Translations under genes and position numbers: made by a program
The notes under the pieces: generated by a model
Database searches by the model: none
What the model was told of the DNA's origin: nothing
The model's input: the letters and a program-made list of their open reading frames with translations, nothing else
Part shown: piece by piece, positions 5,736 to 12,798 of the stretch
Numbering within the stretch: the stretch's first letter is position 1
Layout of the letters: each line of letters starts with the position of its first letter
Source: an uncultured Alphaproteobacteria bacterium
GTDB lineage: Bacteria > Pseudomonadota > Alphaproteobacteria > Caulobacterales > Parvularculaceae
Assembly: GCA_938003575.1 (NCBI GenBank)
Contig: CALKYG010000027.1
Coordinates: 1-19,670, forward strand
Reading direction: 5' to 3'
Length of the DNA stretch: 19,670 nt

Positions 5736-7115
5736 ATGGAAAAGGTCCAGAATATCCGGCTCGCCGACGCCTACGCGCTGCTTGCGCTTATTTTCGGCGC
5801 GTTCCTTGCCGCTGCGACCCCGCCGTTTGGCGTCGGCGACGAAACCGCCCACTTCGAAAGATCCTATGAAATTGCCGTTGGCAGGTTCCTCGGCGCGCCG
5901 GGAATTCCGGCCGGAATGCAGGCGCTGATCGACGATGCTTTCGGCATGGTCAAGACGGGAGAAGCGGTCGGCGCAGACGACCATGCGCGGTGGGCGTCAA
6001 TTCCATTGCGCGCCGACGAATTGACGCCGTATCCCGAACCGATCCGTGCGGTTCTGCGCCTGCACAGCCCGCTTTGCTACATCCACTTCGCTCCGATCGC
6101 CGCGACCGGCCTCGCGCTCGGCCTGCCGCCGCTGGCCATTTTTCACCTCCAAAGGGCGGCTGCGCTTCTGATCGGGATTTTTCTGGTGCGGGCCGCGCTT
6201 CTGCGGGCGCCGGCGGCGCTGCGCCCGCCGCTCGCCTTCGTCGCGCTGTTGCCCACAACAATCGTTTTCTTTGCGGGCCTCAATATCGAATCGCTGTTGG
6301 TCGGACTGGGCTTTTACTTCTTTGCGCTTATAGCGAGCCTCGCCGCCGAGCCTGAAAAGCCGCTTTCGCGCGGCGATGTCATCAAGCTCATCGGCGTCGC
6401 TTTCCTGCTCGGCCAGTTCAAGACGGCCTACCTGCTTCTCCCCGCCCTCGCTGTCATATTGCCGGCGACAAAATTCCCCGGATGGCGAGCCAGAATAATA
6501 ATCCTTGTACTAATTATACTGCCGGGGGCGGCCGCCAGCCTGGCTTGGGCGATGACCGTGAAGAATTCGATGCTTGCCGGACTGGTCTATTCGACCATGG
6601 CCGGAAACCGCGTTGAGCCGGCGGCGCAGCTTGCGGGCGTCCTTGCCGACCCCGTCGGATACATCGGCGTCCTTTGGCGGACAATGTTCGCCTCTGACTC
6701 GCCGGATTTCGCGTGGAAGAGCTTTCTGGCGCTCGGCGGCTGGACCAACATCGCGGTCCCCGGGATTTTCTATGCGCTCCTCACGATTGCGCTATTTCTA
6801 GTATGGCTGAGCGGCGAAAAACCGCCAGCAGCGCTGACAACCCCGTTTGCGAGCCTCGTCCAGTCGGGCCTCTTTATCGCAACGGCGCTCGCCATTCTGA
6901 CGCTTGTCTATTTCCAGTGGAACGGCGTAGGCGATCCGGTCGTGACGGGTTTCCAGGGGAGGTATTTGTTCGCCGCGACGCCTTTACTAGCCGCCCTGGC
7001 GCCGGTCCGGTTATCAGTGATGGCCGCGCCTTATCGCAGAGAGGCGCTCGCCGTCGGCGCGCCGGCGCTTTCTCTTATCGCGATGGCGGTCGCGATTATC
7101 GGCCGATACTACTGA
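5736..7115 (+). CDS. DUF2142 family multi-span membrane protein
   Basis: A 459-residue integral membrane protein of the DUF2142 family, thought to be GT-C-like and often found beside polysaccharide or glycan genes; substrate unknown. The family mark is near the N-terminus: after a first span (about residues 10-27) comes GVGDETAHFERSYEIAVGRF, the acidic/His/Arg loop on the outer face. Many further hydrophobic stretches follow, including LPTTIVFFAGLNIESLL and the run near residues 250-270, and a late GFQGRYLFAATPLL, also typical. A TTG at 5700 would add 12 polar residues; ATG 5736 is preferred though its ribosome site is poor. The last 20 bases overlap the tail of selO on the other strand. No glycan genes are nearby. 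Confidence 0.8.
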   Translation: MEKVQNIRLADAYALLALIFGAFLAAATPPFGVGDETAHFERSYEIAVGRFLGAPGIPAGMQALIDDAFGMVKTGEAVGADDHARWASIPLRADELTPYPEPIRAVLRLHSPLCYIHFAPIAATGLALGLPPLAIFHLQRAAALLIGIFLVRAALLRAPAALRPPLAFVALLPTTIVFFAGLNIESLLVGLGFYFFALIASLAAEPEKPLSRGDVIKLIGVAFLLGQFKTAYLLLPALAVILPATKFPGWRARIIILVLIILPGAAASLAWAMTVKNSMLAGLVYSTMAGNRVEPAAQLAGVLADPVGYIGVLWRTMFASDSPDFAWKSFLALGGWTNIAVPGIFYALLTIALFLVWLSGEKPPAALTTPFASLVQSGLFIATALAILTLVYFQWNGVGDPVVTGFQGRYLFAATPLLAALAPVRLSVMAAPYRREALAVGAPALSLIAMAVAIIGRYY

Positions 7116-8550
7116 AAGGTTCCGCGACAAACCGGGACGCGTCGAAATCGAGCGCCTCGCGCATGCTCGAGATCGCCTCAAGTTTCATCGACAGCGCCGA
7201 CCAGTCGTCATGCGCCGCGATCGGCGCCCAGAGAGCCTCAACCTCGTCGATCAACATGGTACAGGGCTCGCCGGCGAAATAGGGGTGAGACAACCGTTCC
7301 GGCCGCACGGGAACGAATGCGACAAGACGTTCCCTGATCGGCGCAAAATCCGCATCATGATAAAGCGCTGCAGCAGGGGCCTGTTCCGCGCGCGCCGCCG
7401 AGGCTGCGCCGCCGAACCAGTCGAAAAACAGCCGCTCAAACGGCATCCTCGTTTTTTCCATCCATTGAAGGAGCGCAACCACAAAATCGAAATCCTCCTC
7501 TCCAGACGGCGCAACGCCGAGACGGTTGAAGAAGGCTTCGACCATCGCGCGCTCGAACATGTCGGGAAATCTCTGGAGAGCGGCGTTTAACGCCGCTTCA
7601 TGGACATGCGCGACAAGCGTCCCGCCAAAGCGTGACAGGTTCCACATCACGGCGTCAGGCTGGCGGCCATAGGCGTAAAGACCTGAATTGTCGAAATAGG
7701 CAGCAGTGAAAGAGAAGTCCGTATACGGTAAAAAACGCCAGGGCCCGTAATCAAAGCTCTCTCCATTGACGTTCATGTTGTCAGTGTTGAGAACGCCGTG
7801 GACGAAGCCCGCCGCCATCCATTGCCCGGCGAGCCGCGCTGTTCGCGCTACAATGCGGGCGAACCATGCGCCGAGCCTTTGTTTCCGCGCAAGCGCAGCG
7901 AGATCGGGGTCGAACTCCTCGATGCAATAGTCGGCGAGGCGCCCAATCGCCTCCGCGTCTCCTTCAAAGGCCAGCCGCTGGAATGCGCCAAAGCGGATGT
8001 GGCTGTGACCGAGGCGTACAAGCACGCAAGACCGTGTCGGCGACGGCTCGTCGTTGCGGTGAAGGGGCTCGCCGGTTTCGATGACGCTTAACGTCTTCGA
8101 CGTATAAACGCCGAGCGCCTCGAGCATCTCCGTGGCGAGGATCTCGCGCACGCCGCCCTTAAGCGTCAGTCTTCCGTCCGCAGTGCGTGAATAGGGCGTT
8201 GTTCCGGATCCCTTCGTTCCAAGGTCCAGCAGCCGCCCGTCTTCGTCGCGAAGCTGTGCGAAGAGAAATCCGCGCCCGTCGCCGATATCTGGGTTGTAAA
8301 CGCGGAACTGATGCCCGTGATACCGCAGCGCCAGCGGCCGGTTCAGATTATCCGGCAACGGATCAAACCGGGCGAAATGCCGGATCCATTCCTCTTCGGA
8401 AAGGCCGTCGAGACCGATCGCAGCGGCCCAGCGCCTGTTCCGATAGCGCAGCCTCGCCTCTGGAAAGTCCGCCGCCGCCACGGGATCTGCGAACGGCGGG
8501 CCGGTAAGCCGCGTGAACCGTGGGTCCGGACGATATTTGTCATTTAGCAT
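7096..8550 (-). CDS. selO: SelO/YdiU-type protein adenylyltransferase (pseudokinase AMPylase)
   Basis: A 484-residue member of the SelO family, protein-kinase-like enzymes that bind ATP upside down and transfer AMP to Ser/Thr/Tyr of proteins, linked to redox stress. The active site HGVLNTDNMNVNGESFDYGPW starts at His251; Asp257, Asn258 and metal-binding Asp267 sit five residues beyond the P. syringae equivalents (252, 253, 262). YHGHQF, GDGRGFLFAQ and KGSGTTPYSRTADGRLTLKGG form the nucleotide lobe. Two blocks differ from the common form: GHQFRVYNPDIGDGRG instead of GHQFG...LGDGRA, and KGGVREIL instead of SSIREFL, suggesting a divergent branch. The C-terminus (FSSIGR) has no redox cysteine. 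The start lacks a clear ribosome site. It is divergent from the threonine ammonia-lyase gene and convergent with DUF2142. Confidence 0.92.
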   Translation of the reverse strand: MLNDKYRPDPRFTRLTGPPFADPVAAADFPEARLRYRNRRWAAAIGLDGLSEEEWIRHFARFDPLPDNLNRPLALRYHGHQFRVYNPDIGDGRGFLFAQLRDEDGRLLDLGTKGSGTTPYSRTADGRLTLKGGVREILATEMLEALGVYTSKTLSVIETGEPLHRNDEPSPTRSCVLVRLGHSHIRFGAFQRLAFEGDAEAIGRLADYCIEEFDPDLAALARKQRLGAWFARIVARTARLAGQWMAAGFVHGVLNTDNMNVNGESFDYGPWRFLPYTDFSFTAAYFDNSGLYAYGRQPDAVMWNLSRFGGTLVAHVHEAALNAALQRFPDMFERAMVEAFFNRLGVAPSGEEDFDFVVALLQWMEKTRMPFERLFFDWFGGAASAARAEQAPAAALYHDADFAPIRERLVAFVPVRPERLSHPYFAGEPCTMLIDEVEALWAPIAAHDDWSALSMKLEAISSMREALDFDASRFVAEPFSSIGR

Positions 8551-8612
8551 AAAATATCGGCGTTAAAGCCCCAATGCGTACGAAACCGGCCCTTCTACAC
8601 CCCCCTGCGCAA

Positions 8613-8673
8613 TGAAATGCCATTTCTATCTTGCATGTGCGAATAAGATCGCGCATTCACGAGGCGCATTTCA
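8613..8673. promoter_or_regulatory. repeat cluster in the selO/ilvA divergent region
   Basis: TGAAATGC at 8613-8620 recurs as its exact reverse complement GCATTTCA at 8666-8673, and a near copy GCATTCA lies at 8653-8659. The first copy is also half of a perfect 6-1-6 palindrome, GAAATG-C-CATTTC (8614-8626). The copies GCGCATTCA (8651) and GCGCATTTCA (8664) are 13 bases apart. This arrangement between divergent genes looks like an operator; an Lrp/AsnC-type regulator would fit an amino-acid gene, but that is inference. Confidence 0.4.
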
Positions 8674-8688
8674 GGTGCGACGGACCCT

Positions 8689-9948
8689 ATGGCGACAGGC
8701 GTTTTACAGCAATCGGAATCGCGGCCGGCCGGCGGGGGCATGATCCCGGCGGCGGCGGATGTCCGGGCCGCGGCGGCGCGCATTGACGGCCGCGTGATGC
8801 GAACGCCGCTGGTGCGCGCCGAGAAGCTCTCGGCGATTACAGGCGCCGACATCTGGCTTAAGCTGGAAAGCCTCCAATACACCGGCGCCTTCAAGGAAAG
8901 GGGCGCCCTCAACAAACTGATGCTGCTTTCCGCCGGCGACAGAAAGCGCGGCGTCATTGCAGCGTCCGCCGGAAATCATGCGCAGGGCGTCGCTCGGCAC
9001 GCCCGGTCGCTCGGCGTTCCCGCCACGATCGTCATGCCGGCGACAACTCCGGACGTGAAGGTGCGCCAGACGCGCGCGCTTGAGGCTGAGGTTGTTCTTG
9101 CGGGCCATACGTTTGAAGACGCGCGCGAGCGCGCCGATGCGCTTTGCGTCGAGCGCGGCTTGGTGTTCATCCATCCCTTTGACGATCCGGATATCATCGC
9201 GGGGCAGGGGACCGTCGCGCTTGAAATGATAGAAGACGGCCCGGAATTCGATACGCTCGTCGTCCCGATCGGCGGCGGAGGTCTCATTTCCGGCATGGCT
9301 GTCGCTGCAAGCGAGGCGCTTCCCGGCGCCGAGATCGTCGGCGTTCAGTCGGCGCTGTTTCCGTCGATGAAGAACGCGCTCGACGGCGGCTCGCGCGCTG
9401 TTGGCGGAAATACCCTCGCCGAGGGGATTGCAGTCAAGGAAGCAGGACGCCTGACGAGGCGCATAGTTGCATCGCTTGTCGCCGACATCATGCTTGCCGA
9501 TGAACGGGCGCTGGAGCGTGCGCTCAGCCTCCTGATGAATGAACAAAAGCTCCTCGCCGAAGGCGCCGGCGCGGCAGGGCTTGCGGCGGTCCTGTCAGAT
9601 CCTCAGCGCTTTGAAGGAAAAACCGTCGGGCTCGTGCTGTGCGGCGGCAACATCGACGCGCGGCTCTTGTCGATGATCCTGATGCGTGATCTCGCCCGCT
9701 CGGGCCGACTCGCAAGACTGAGAGTTCAGCTGCTCGACATGCCGGGCCAGCTCGTTCGCGTCGCCTCGATCATCGCGGAGCAGGACGGCAACGTCATAGA
9801 TGTGGGCCATCACAGAACCTATTCGGATCTGCCGGCCAAAATGACCTGCATGGACGTCACGATCGACACGCAGGGCCAGGACCACCTCGACCGGATCATC
9901 GAAAACCTTCGCCTCGCCGGCTATCCGGTTGAAATCGCTTCCTATTAG
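8689..9948 (+). CDS. ilvA: threonine ammonia-lyase (threonine dehydratase), PLP-dependent
   Basis: Converts threonine to 2-oxobutanoate and ammonia, the entry to isoleucine synthesis or a catabolic step. The PLP lysine is in YTGAFKERGALNKL (Lys69 from this start), the Asn loop is ASAGNHAQGVA, the phosphate-binding glycine loop is PIGGGGLISGMA, and LCGGNID is the usual late motif. The C-terminal part from about residue 345 (RLARLRVQLLDMPGQLVRVASIIAE) is an ACT domain, so allosteric control by amino acids is likely. The single short ACT region is the compact form (about 400 aa), not the 500-residue form with two ACT domains, so a tdcB-like name is also defensible. An ATG at 8740 after a GGGGG run would give a 402-residue protein beginning MIPAAADV and may be the true start. 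Confidence 0.9.
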   Translation: MATGVLQQSESRPAGGGMIPAAADVRAAAARIDGRVMRTPLVRAEKLSAITGADIWLKLESLQYTGAFKERGALNKLMLLSAGDRKRGVIAASAGNHAQGVARHARSLGVPATIVMPATTPDVKVRQTRALEAEVVLAGHTFEDARERADALCVERGLVFIHPFDDPDIIAGQGTVALEMIEDGPEFDTLVVPIGGGGLISGMAVAASEALPGAEIVGVQSALFPSMKNALDGGSRAVGGNTLAEGIAVKEAGRLTRRIVASLVADIMLADERALERALSLLMNEQKLLAEGAGAAGLAAVLSDPQRFEGKTVGLVLCGGNIDARLLSMILMRDLARSGRLARLRVQLLDMPGQLVRVASIIAEQDGNVIDVGHHRTYSDLPAKMTCMDVTIDTQGQDHLDRIIENLRLAGYPVEIASY

Positions 9949-10047
9949 GCTGGGATTGCCTGGCCTTCGCGAAATCGTCATGCACAGCGGATTGAATAGG
10001 CGGCGCAAGGACCTATTTTCAGGACCAAGTCTGCGAAGGGGTCAGGT

Positions 10048-11517
10048 ATGCAACTCGGGGCGAGCGGCCGGCGGCGGACCGGCGTTTATTCCCTGGCTGC
10101 TCTTATTATCGCAGCGCTGATGTGCGCCGCCGCCGGCGCGCAAACGGAACCGCCAGCCCCGCAGGCGGTGGTTCTTGGTCTCAACGGGCCCGTCACTCCA
10201 GCGAACGCCCGGTACCTCGCGCGTGAAATTGAGAATGCGTCGAACGCCCGCAAGGATCTCATCGTAATTGAGATCGACACGCCGGGCGGCCTTGTCGACT
10301 CGATGAAGACGATCATCAAGGCGATGCTCGCTTCGGAAACGCCGGTTGCAACCTATGTCTCGCCGCAAGGTGCGCGCTCAGCGTCTGCAGGACTTTACAT
10401 CATGTACGCCGCCCACATTTCAGCGATGGCGCCGAACACCAATACGGGCGCGGCGACGCCTGTCGAGCTCGGCGGCGCGCCGCAGAACGAAAACCCGTTC
10501 GAGGGCCGCAAAAAGCCCCCAGCGGGCGACGGCGATGCCGATCGGCCGGCTGATGATACTGCAGGTGGAGAAGCATCCGACCCGGCGCCGCCGCTCGCCA
10601 GTCCTGAAGCAATGCGCGCGAAGGTAATCAACGATTCCGTCGCATATATTCGAGCGCTCGCAGAGGAACATGGCCGCAATGCGGATTGGGCTGAAAAAGC
10701 CGTGCGCGAGGCCGCCTCCGTCACGAGCCGGGAAGCCGCGGAGCTCGGCGTGATTGATTTGATCGCTGATGACCTCGACGATCTCCTGCGGCAGATCGAC
10801 GGCAAATCGGTGAAGACGGCCGGGGGCGAAAGGACGCTGCGCACCGCGGCCATCGCCTTGGAGCGCGTTGAACCGACATTCATTGAGAAAATCCTCGGTT
10901 TTATCGCCGATCCGAATGTCGCAGTCATCCTGATGTCGCTGGCGACGACCGGCATCATCATCGAAATGTGGAATCCGGGGTCGATCTTTCCGGGGGCGGT
11001 CGGCGTCACCTGCCTGCTGCTCGGCCTCTATGCGCTGCAAGTGCTGCCTTATAACTGGTTGCCTCTTGCGCTGATGGGCGTCGGCGCGATCCTTGTGGCT
11101 GTAGAGGCCTACACGCCGACCTTCGGCCTAGCGGGCCTGTCCGGTCTCGGGCTCATCGGCGTCGGCATGTATTTTCTGTTCCCGGATGAATTTCGTGTTT
11201 CGGGTTCGGTTATCGCAATTCTTGTCGGCGCAGCCGGCGCCATCCTGGCGATCGTTTTCTTCGCAGTTGTCGGCTCACGCAGTCACGGCCCGATGATTGG
11301 GGCCGATGCGATCCGCCGCCGCGACGGGGTCGTTGACGATTGGAACGGAAAGGAAGGCTGGGTGATCGTCGAGGGCGAGCGCTGGCGCGCCCGATCGGAC
11401 AAGCCGCTGCAGAAAGGCGAAAAGATCAAGGTTGTGGAGATAGACGGCCTCGTGCTTGTCGTGCGTCAGGCGAAAGCGCCGTCGCTGCTCGACGCCTTTG
11501 CTCCAAGGGCCGCGTAA
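10048..11517 (+). CDS. nfeD: long NfeD protein: membrane-bound ClpP-class serine protease
   Basis: A 489-residue long-form NfeD. A signal/anchor (about residues 12-30, cleavage plausible after AGA) is followed by a ClpP/SppA-like Ser/Lys-dyad protease domain: VVLGLNGPVTPAN, EIDTPGGLVDSM, and the nucleophile in GARSASAG (Ser113), with the general base Lys192 in AKVINDSVAYIRALAE. Then come four or so membrane spans (about residues 275-405) and a C-terminal OB-fold NfeD domain (GKEGWVIVEGERWRARSDKPL). Characterised archaeal members cleave the hydrophobic end of the partner stomatin. A Pro/Asp-rich insert of about 45 residues (about 140-187) separates Ser from Lys, longer than I expect. Ribosome site AAGGGG precedes the ATG. 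A short NfeD and a slipin gene follow in the same direction. Confidence 0.93.
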   Translation: MQLGASGRRRTGVYSLAALIIAALMCAAAGAQTEPPAPQAVVLGLNGPVTPANARYLAREIENASNARKDLIVIEIDTPGGLVDSMKTIIKAMLASETPVATYVSPQGARSASAGLYIMYAAHISAMAPNTNTGAATPVELGGAPQNENPFEGRKKPPAGDGDADRPADDTAGGEASDPAPPLASPEAMRAKVINDSVAYIRALAEEHGRNADWAEKAVREAASVTSREAAELGVIDLIADDLDDLLRQIDGKSVKTAGGERTLRTAAIALERVEPTFIEKILGFIADPNVAVILMSLATTGIIIEMWNPGSIFPGAVGVTCLLLGLYALQVLPYNWLPLALMGVGAILVAVEAYTPTFGLAGLSGLGLIGVGMYFLFPDEFRVSGSVIAILVGAAGAILAIVFFAVVGSRSHGPMIGADAIRRRDGVVDDWNGKEGWVIVEGERWRARSDKPLQKGEKIKVVEIDGLVLVVRQAKAPSLLDAFAPRAA

Positions 11518-11529
11518 TCGGGAGCGTCC

Positions 11530-11826
11530 ATGCACCAGGCGAACATCAATCTGCTGCTGACCGGAGGCGTTTTCACCGCGATCATCCTGTTTGCAGCGGT
11601 CAAGGTGCTGTGGGGCGCCGCACAATGGGTGAAAAAAACCGAACATCGCATCGGCGAGCGGTGGGGCGACGAGCCGGTTGAAGTGCGAGAATGGTCCGGC
11701 GGGAACGGGTTCGTGGTCGCCGGCGGAGAATTGTGGCGCGCAATCTCGACCGATCCCCTGCGTCCCGGCGATAAGGTGTATGTGAGAAAGACGAAGGGGC
11801 TGACGCTCGAAGTCCGCAAGGGCTGA
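11530..11826 (+). CDS. short NfeD-like protein, membrane anchor plus OB domain
   Basis: A 98-residue protein with one N-terminal membrane span (about residues 7-29, LLLTGGVFTAIILFAAVKVLWGA), a charged linker, and a C-terminal half that looks like the NfeD OB-fold: VEVREWSGGNGFVVAGGELWRA, then PLRPGDKVYVRKTKGLTLEV. The same elements occur at the end of the long NfeD gene just upstream (GWVIVEGERWRA, PLQKGEKIKVVEIDGLVLVV), so it is probably a duplicated or partner domain. The gap to nfeD is 12 bases, so they are co-transcribed. Likely role: scaffold in the NfeD-slipin membrane complex (inference). Confidence 0.8.
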   Translation: MHQANINLLLTGGVFTAIILFAAVKVLWGAAQWVKKTEHRIGERWGDEPVEVREWSGGNGFVVAGGELWRAISTDPLRPGDKVYVRKTKGLTLEVRKG

Positions 11827-11875
11827 CCCCAAAACGCAATAGGCTGAGGCGGCTCCTCAGCCAAAGGAGAAAGAC

Positions 11876-12631
11876 ATGCCCGACCTTGGCGTACTTGGCG
11901 TACTTGCATTCCTTGCGATTTTTGTGTTGACGAACATCGTCAAAATCCTCCGGGAGTATGAGCGCGGGGTCGTTTTCACTCTTGGCCGCGTCGGCAGGAA
12001 AGCGGCCGGGCCGGGCCTAGTGCTCCTCGTTCCCGGCATCCAGCAGATGCGAAAAGTCGACATGCGGACGCTCGTCCACGACGTGCCGGCGCAGGATGTC
12101 ATCAGCCGGGATAACGTTTCGGTCAAAGTGAACGCCGTCATTTATTACCGCGTCGTCGATGCGGTCCGGGCCGTCGTCCAGGTCGAAAACTATATGGCGG
12201 CGACGAGCCAGCTTGCGCAGACGACCCTGCGGTCGGTCCTCGGCAAGCACGAACTCGATGAAATGCTGCAGGAGCGAGACAAACTCAACAAGGACATTCA
12301 GGAGATCCTGGATCACCAGACTGAGGCTTGGGGCATCAAGGTCTCGAACGTCGAGATCAAGCACGTCGACGTCGCACCCGAGATGATCCGGGCAATCGCC
12401 AAACAGGCCGAGGCGGAACGTGAACGCCGGGCCAAGGTGATCTCAGCAGAAGGCGAACAGCAGGCGGCGGCGAAGCTTGCTGAAGCCGCCGGCATACTCG
12501 CGACGTCGTCCGGCGCCATGGAATTGCGCTATCTCGGCGCGCTGCAGGAGATTGCCTCGGACCGGACAAACACGATCGTTTTTCCGTTCTCGCTGGCGGA
12601 CCTTGCTAAATCGCTGGGAAGCTTTCGCTAG
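11876..12631 (+). CDS. slipin / stomatin-like SPFH-domain membrane protein
   Basis: A 251-residue slipin: an N-terminal hairpin or span (residues 3-22), the SPFH/Band 7 domain starting at [15 protein letters not shown] and running through [34 protein letters not shown] and [17 protein letters not shown], then the [30 protein letters not shown] segment that begins the coiled-coil region rich in Ala/Glu, and a tail ending [10 protein letters not shown]. Family proteins oligomerise in the inner membrane into microdomains and are the partners and known substrates of NfeD proteases. Ribosome site AAAGGAG lies seven bases before the ATG. Third gene of the nfeD unit; the 49-base gap has no terminator. 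It is shorter than QmcA-type proteins, and closest in layout to the slipin-1/2 group. Confidence 0.93.
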   Translation: MPDLGVLGVLAFLAIFVLTNIVKILREYERGVVFTLGRVGRKAAGPGLVLLVPGIQQMRKVDMRTLVHDVPAQDVISRDNVSVKVNAVIYYRVVDAVRAVVQVENYMAATSQLAQTTLRSVLGKHELDEMLQERDKLNKDIQEILDHQTEAWGIKVSNVEIKHVDVAPEMIRAIAKQAEAERERRAKVISAEGEQQAAAKLAEAAGILATSSGAMELRYLGALQEIASDRTNTIVFPFSLADLAKSLGSFR

Positions 12632-12798
12632 TGCGAAATAGCTGTTGAATCGCTGCAACACGCGCAAACAACTAACAGAAATAAGGTCCGGTCTGGCATA
12701 TTGTGGCGTAACACGCCTCGCCAACGGCCGAACTTGGCAATAACGTCCGCCCTTATAAGAAAAAACTGCAAGCCCCTGGGGGCAATAAGGGAGGATTT

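Noticed and set aside
12734..12759. TTGGCA plus TATAAG as a sigma-70 promoter for the TonB-dependent receptor
   Set aside because: Spacer is 14 bases, too short for a normal promoter.
12772..12783. GCCCC/GGGGC hairpin just before the receptor ribosome site
   Set aside because: Only two loop bases are left if all five pairs form, so the fold is strained; no T-run and no other support.
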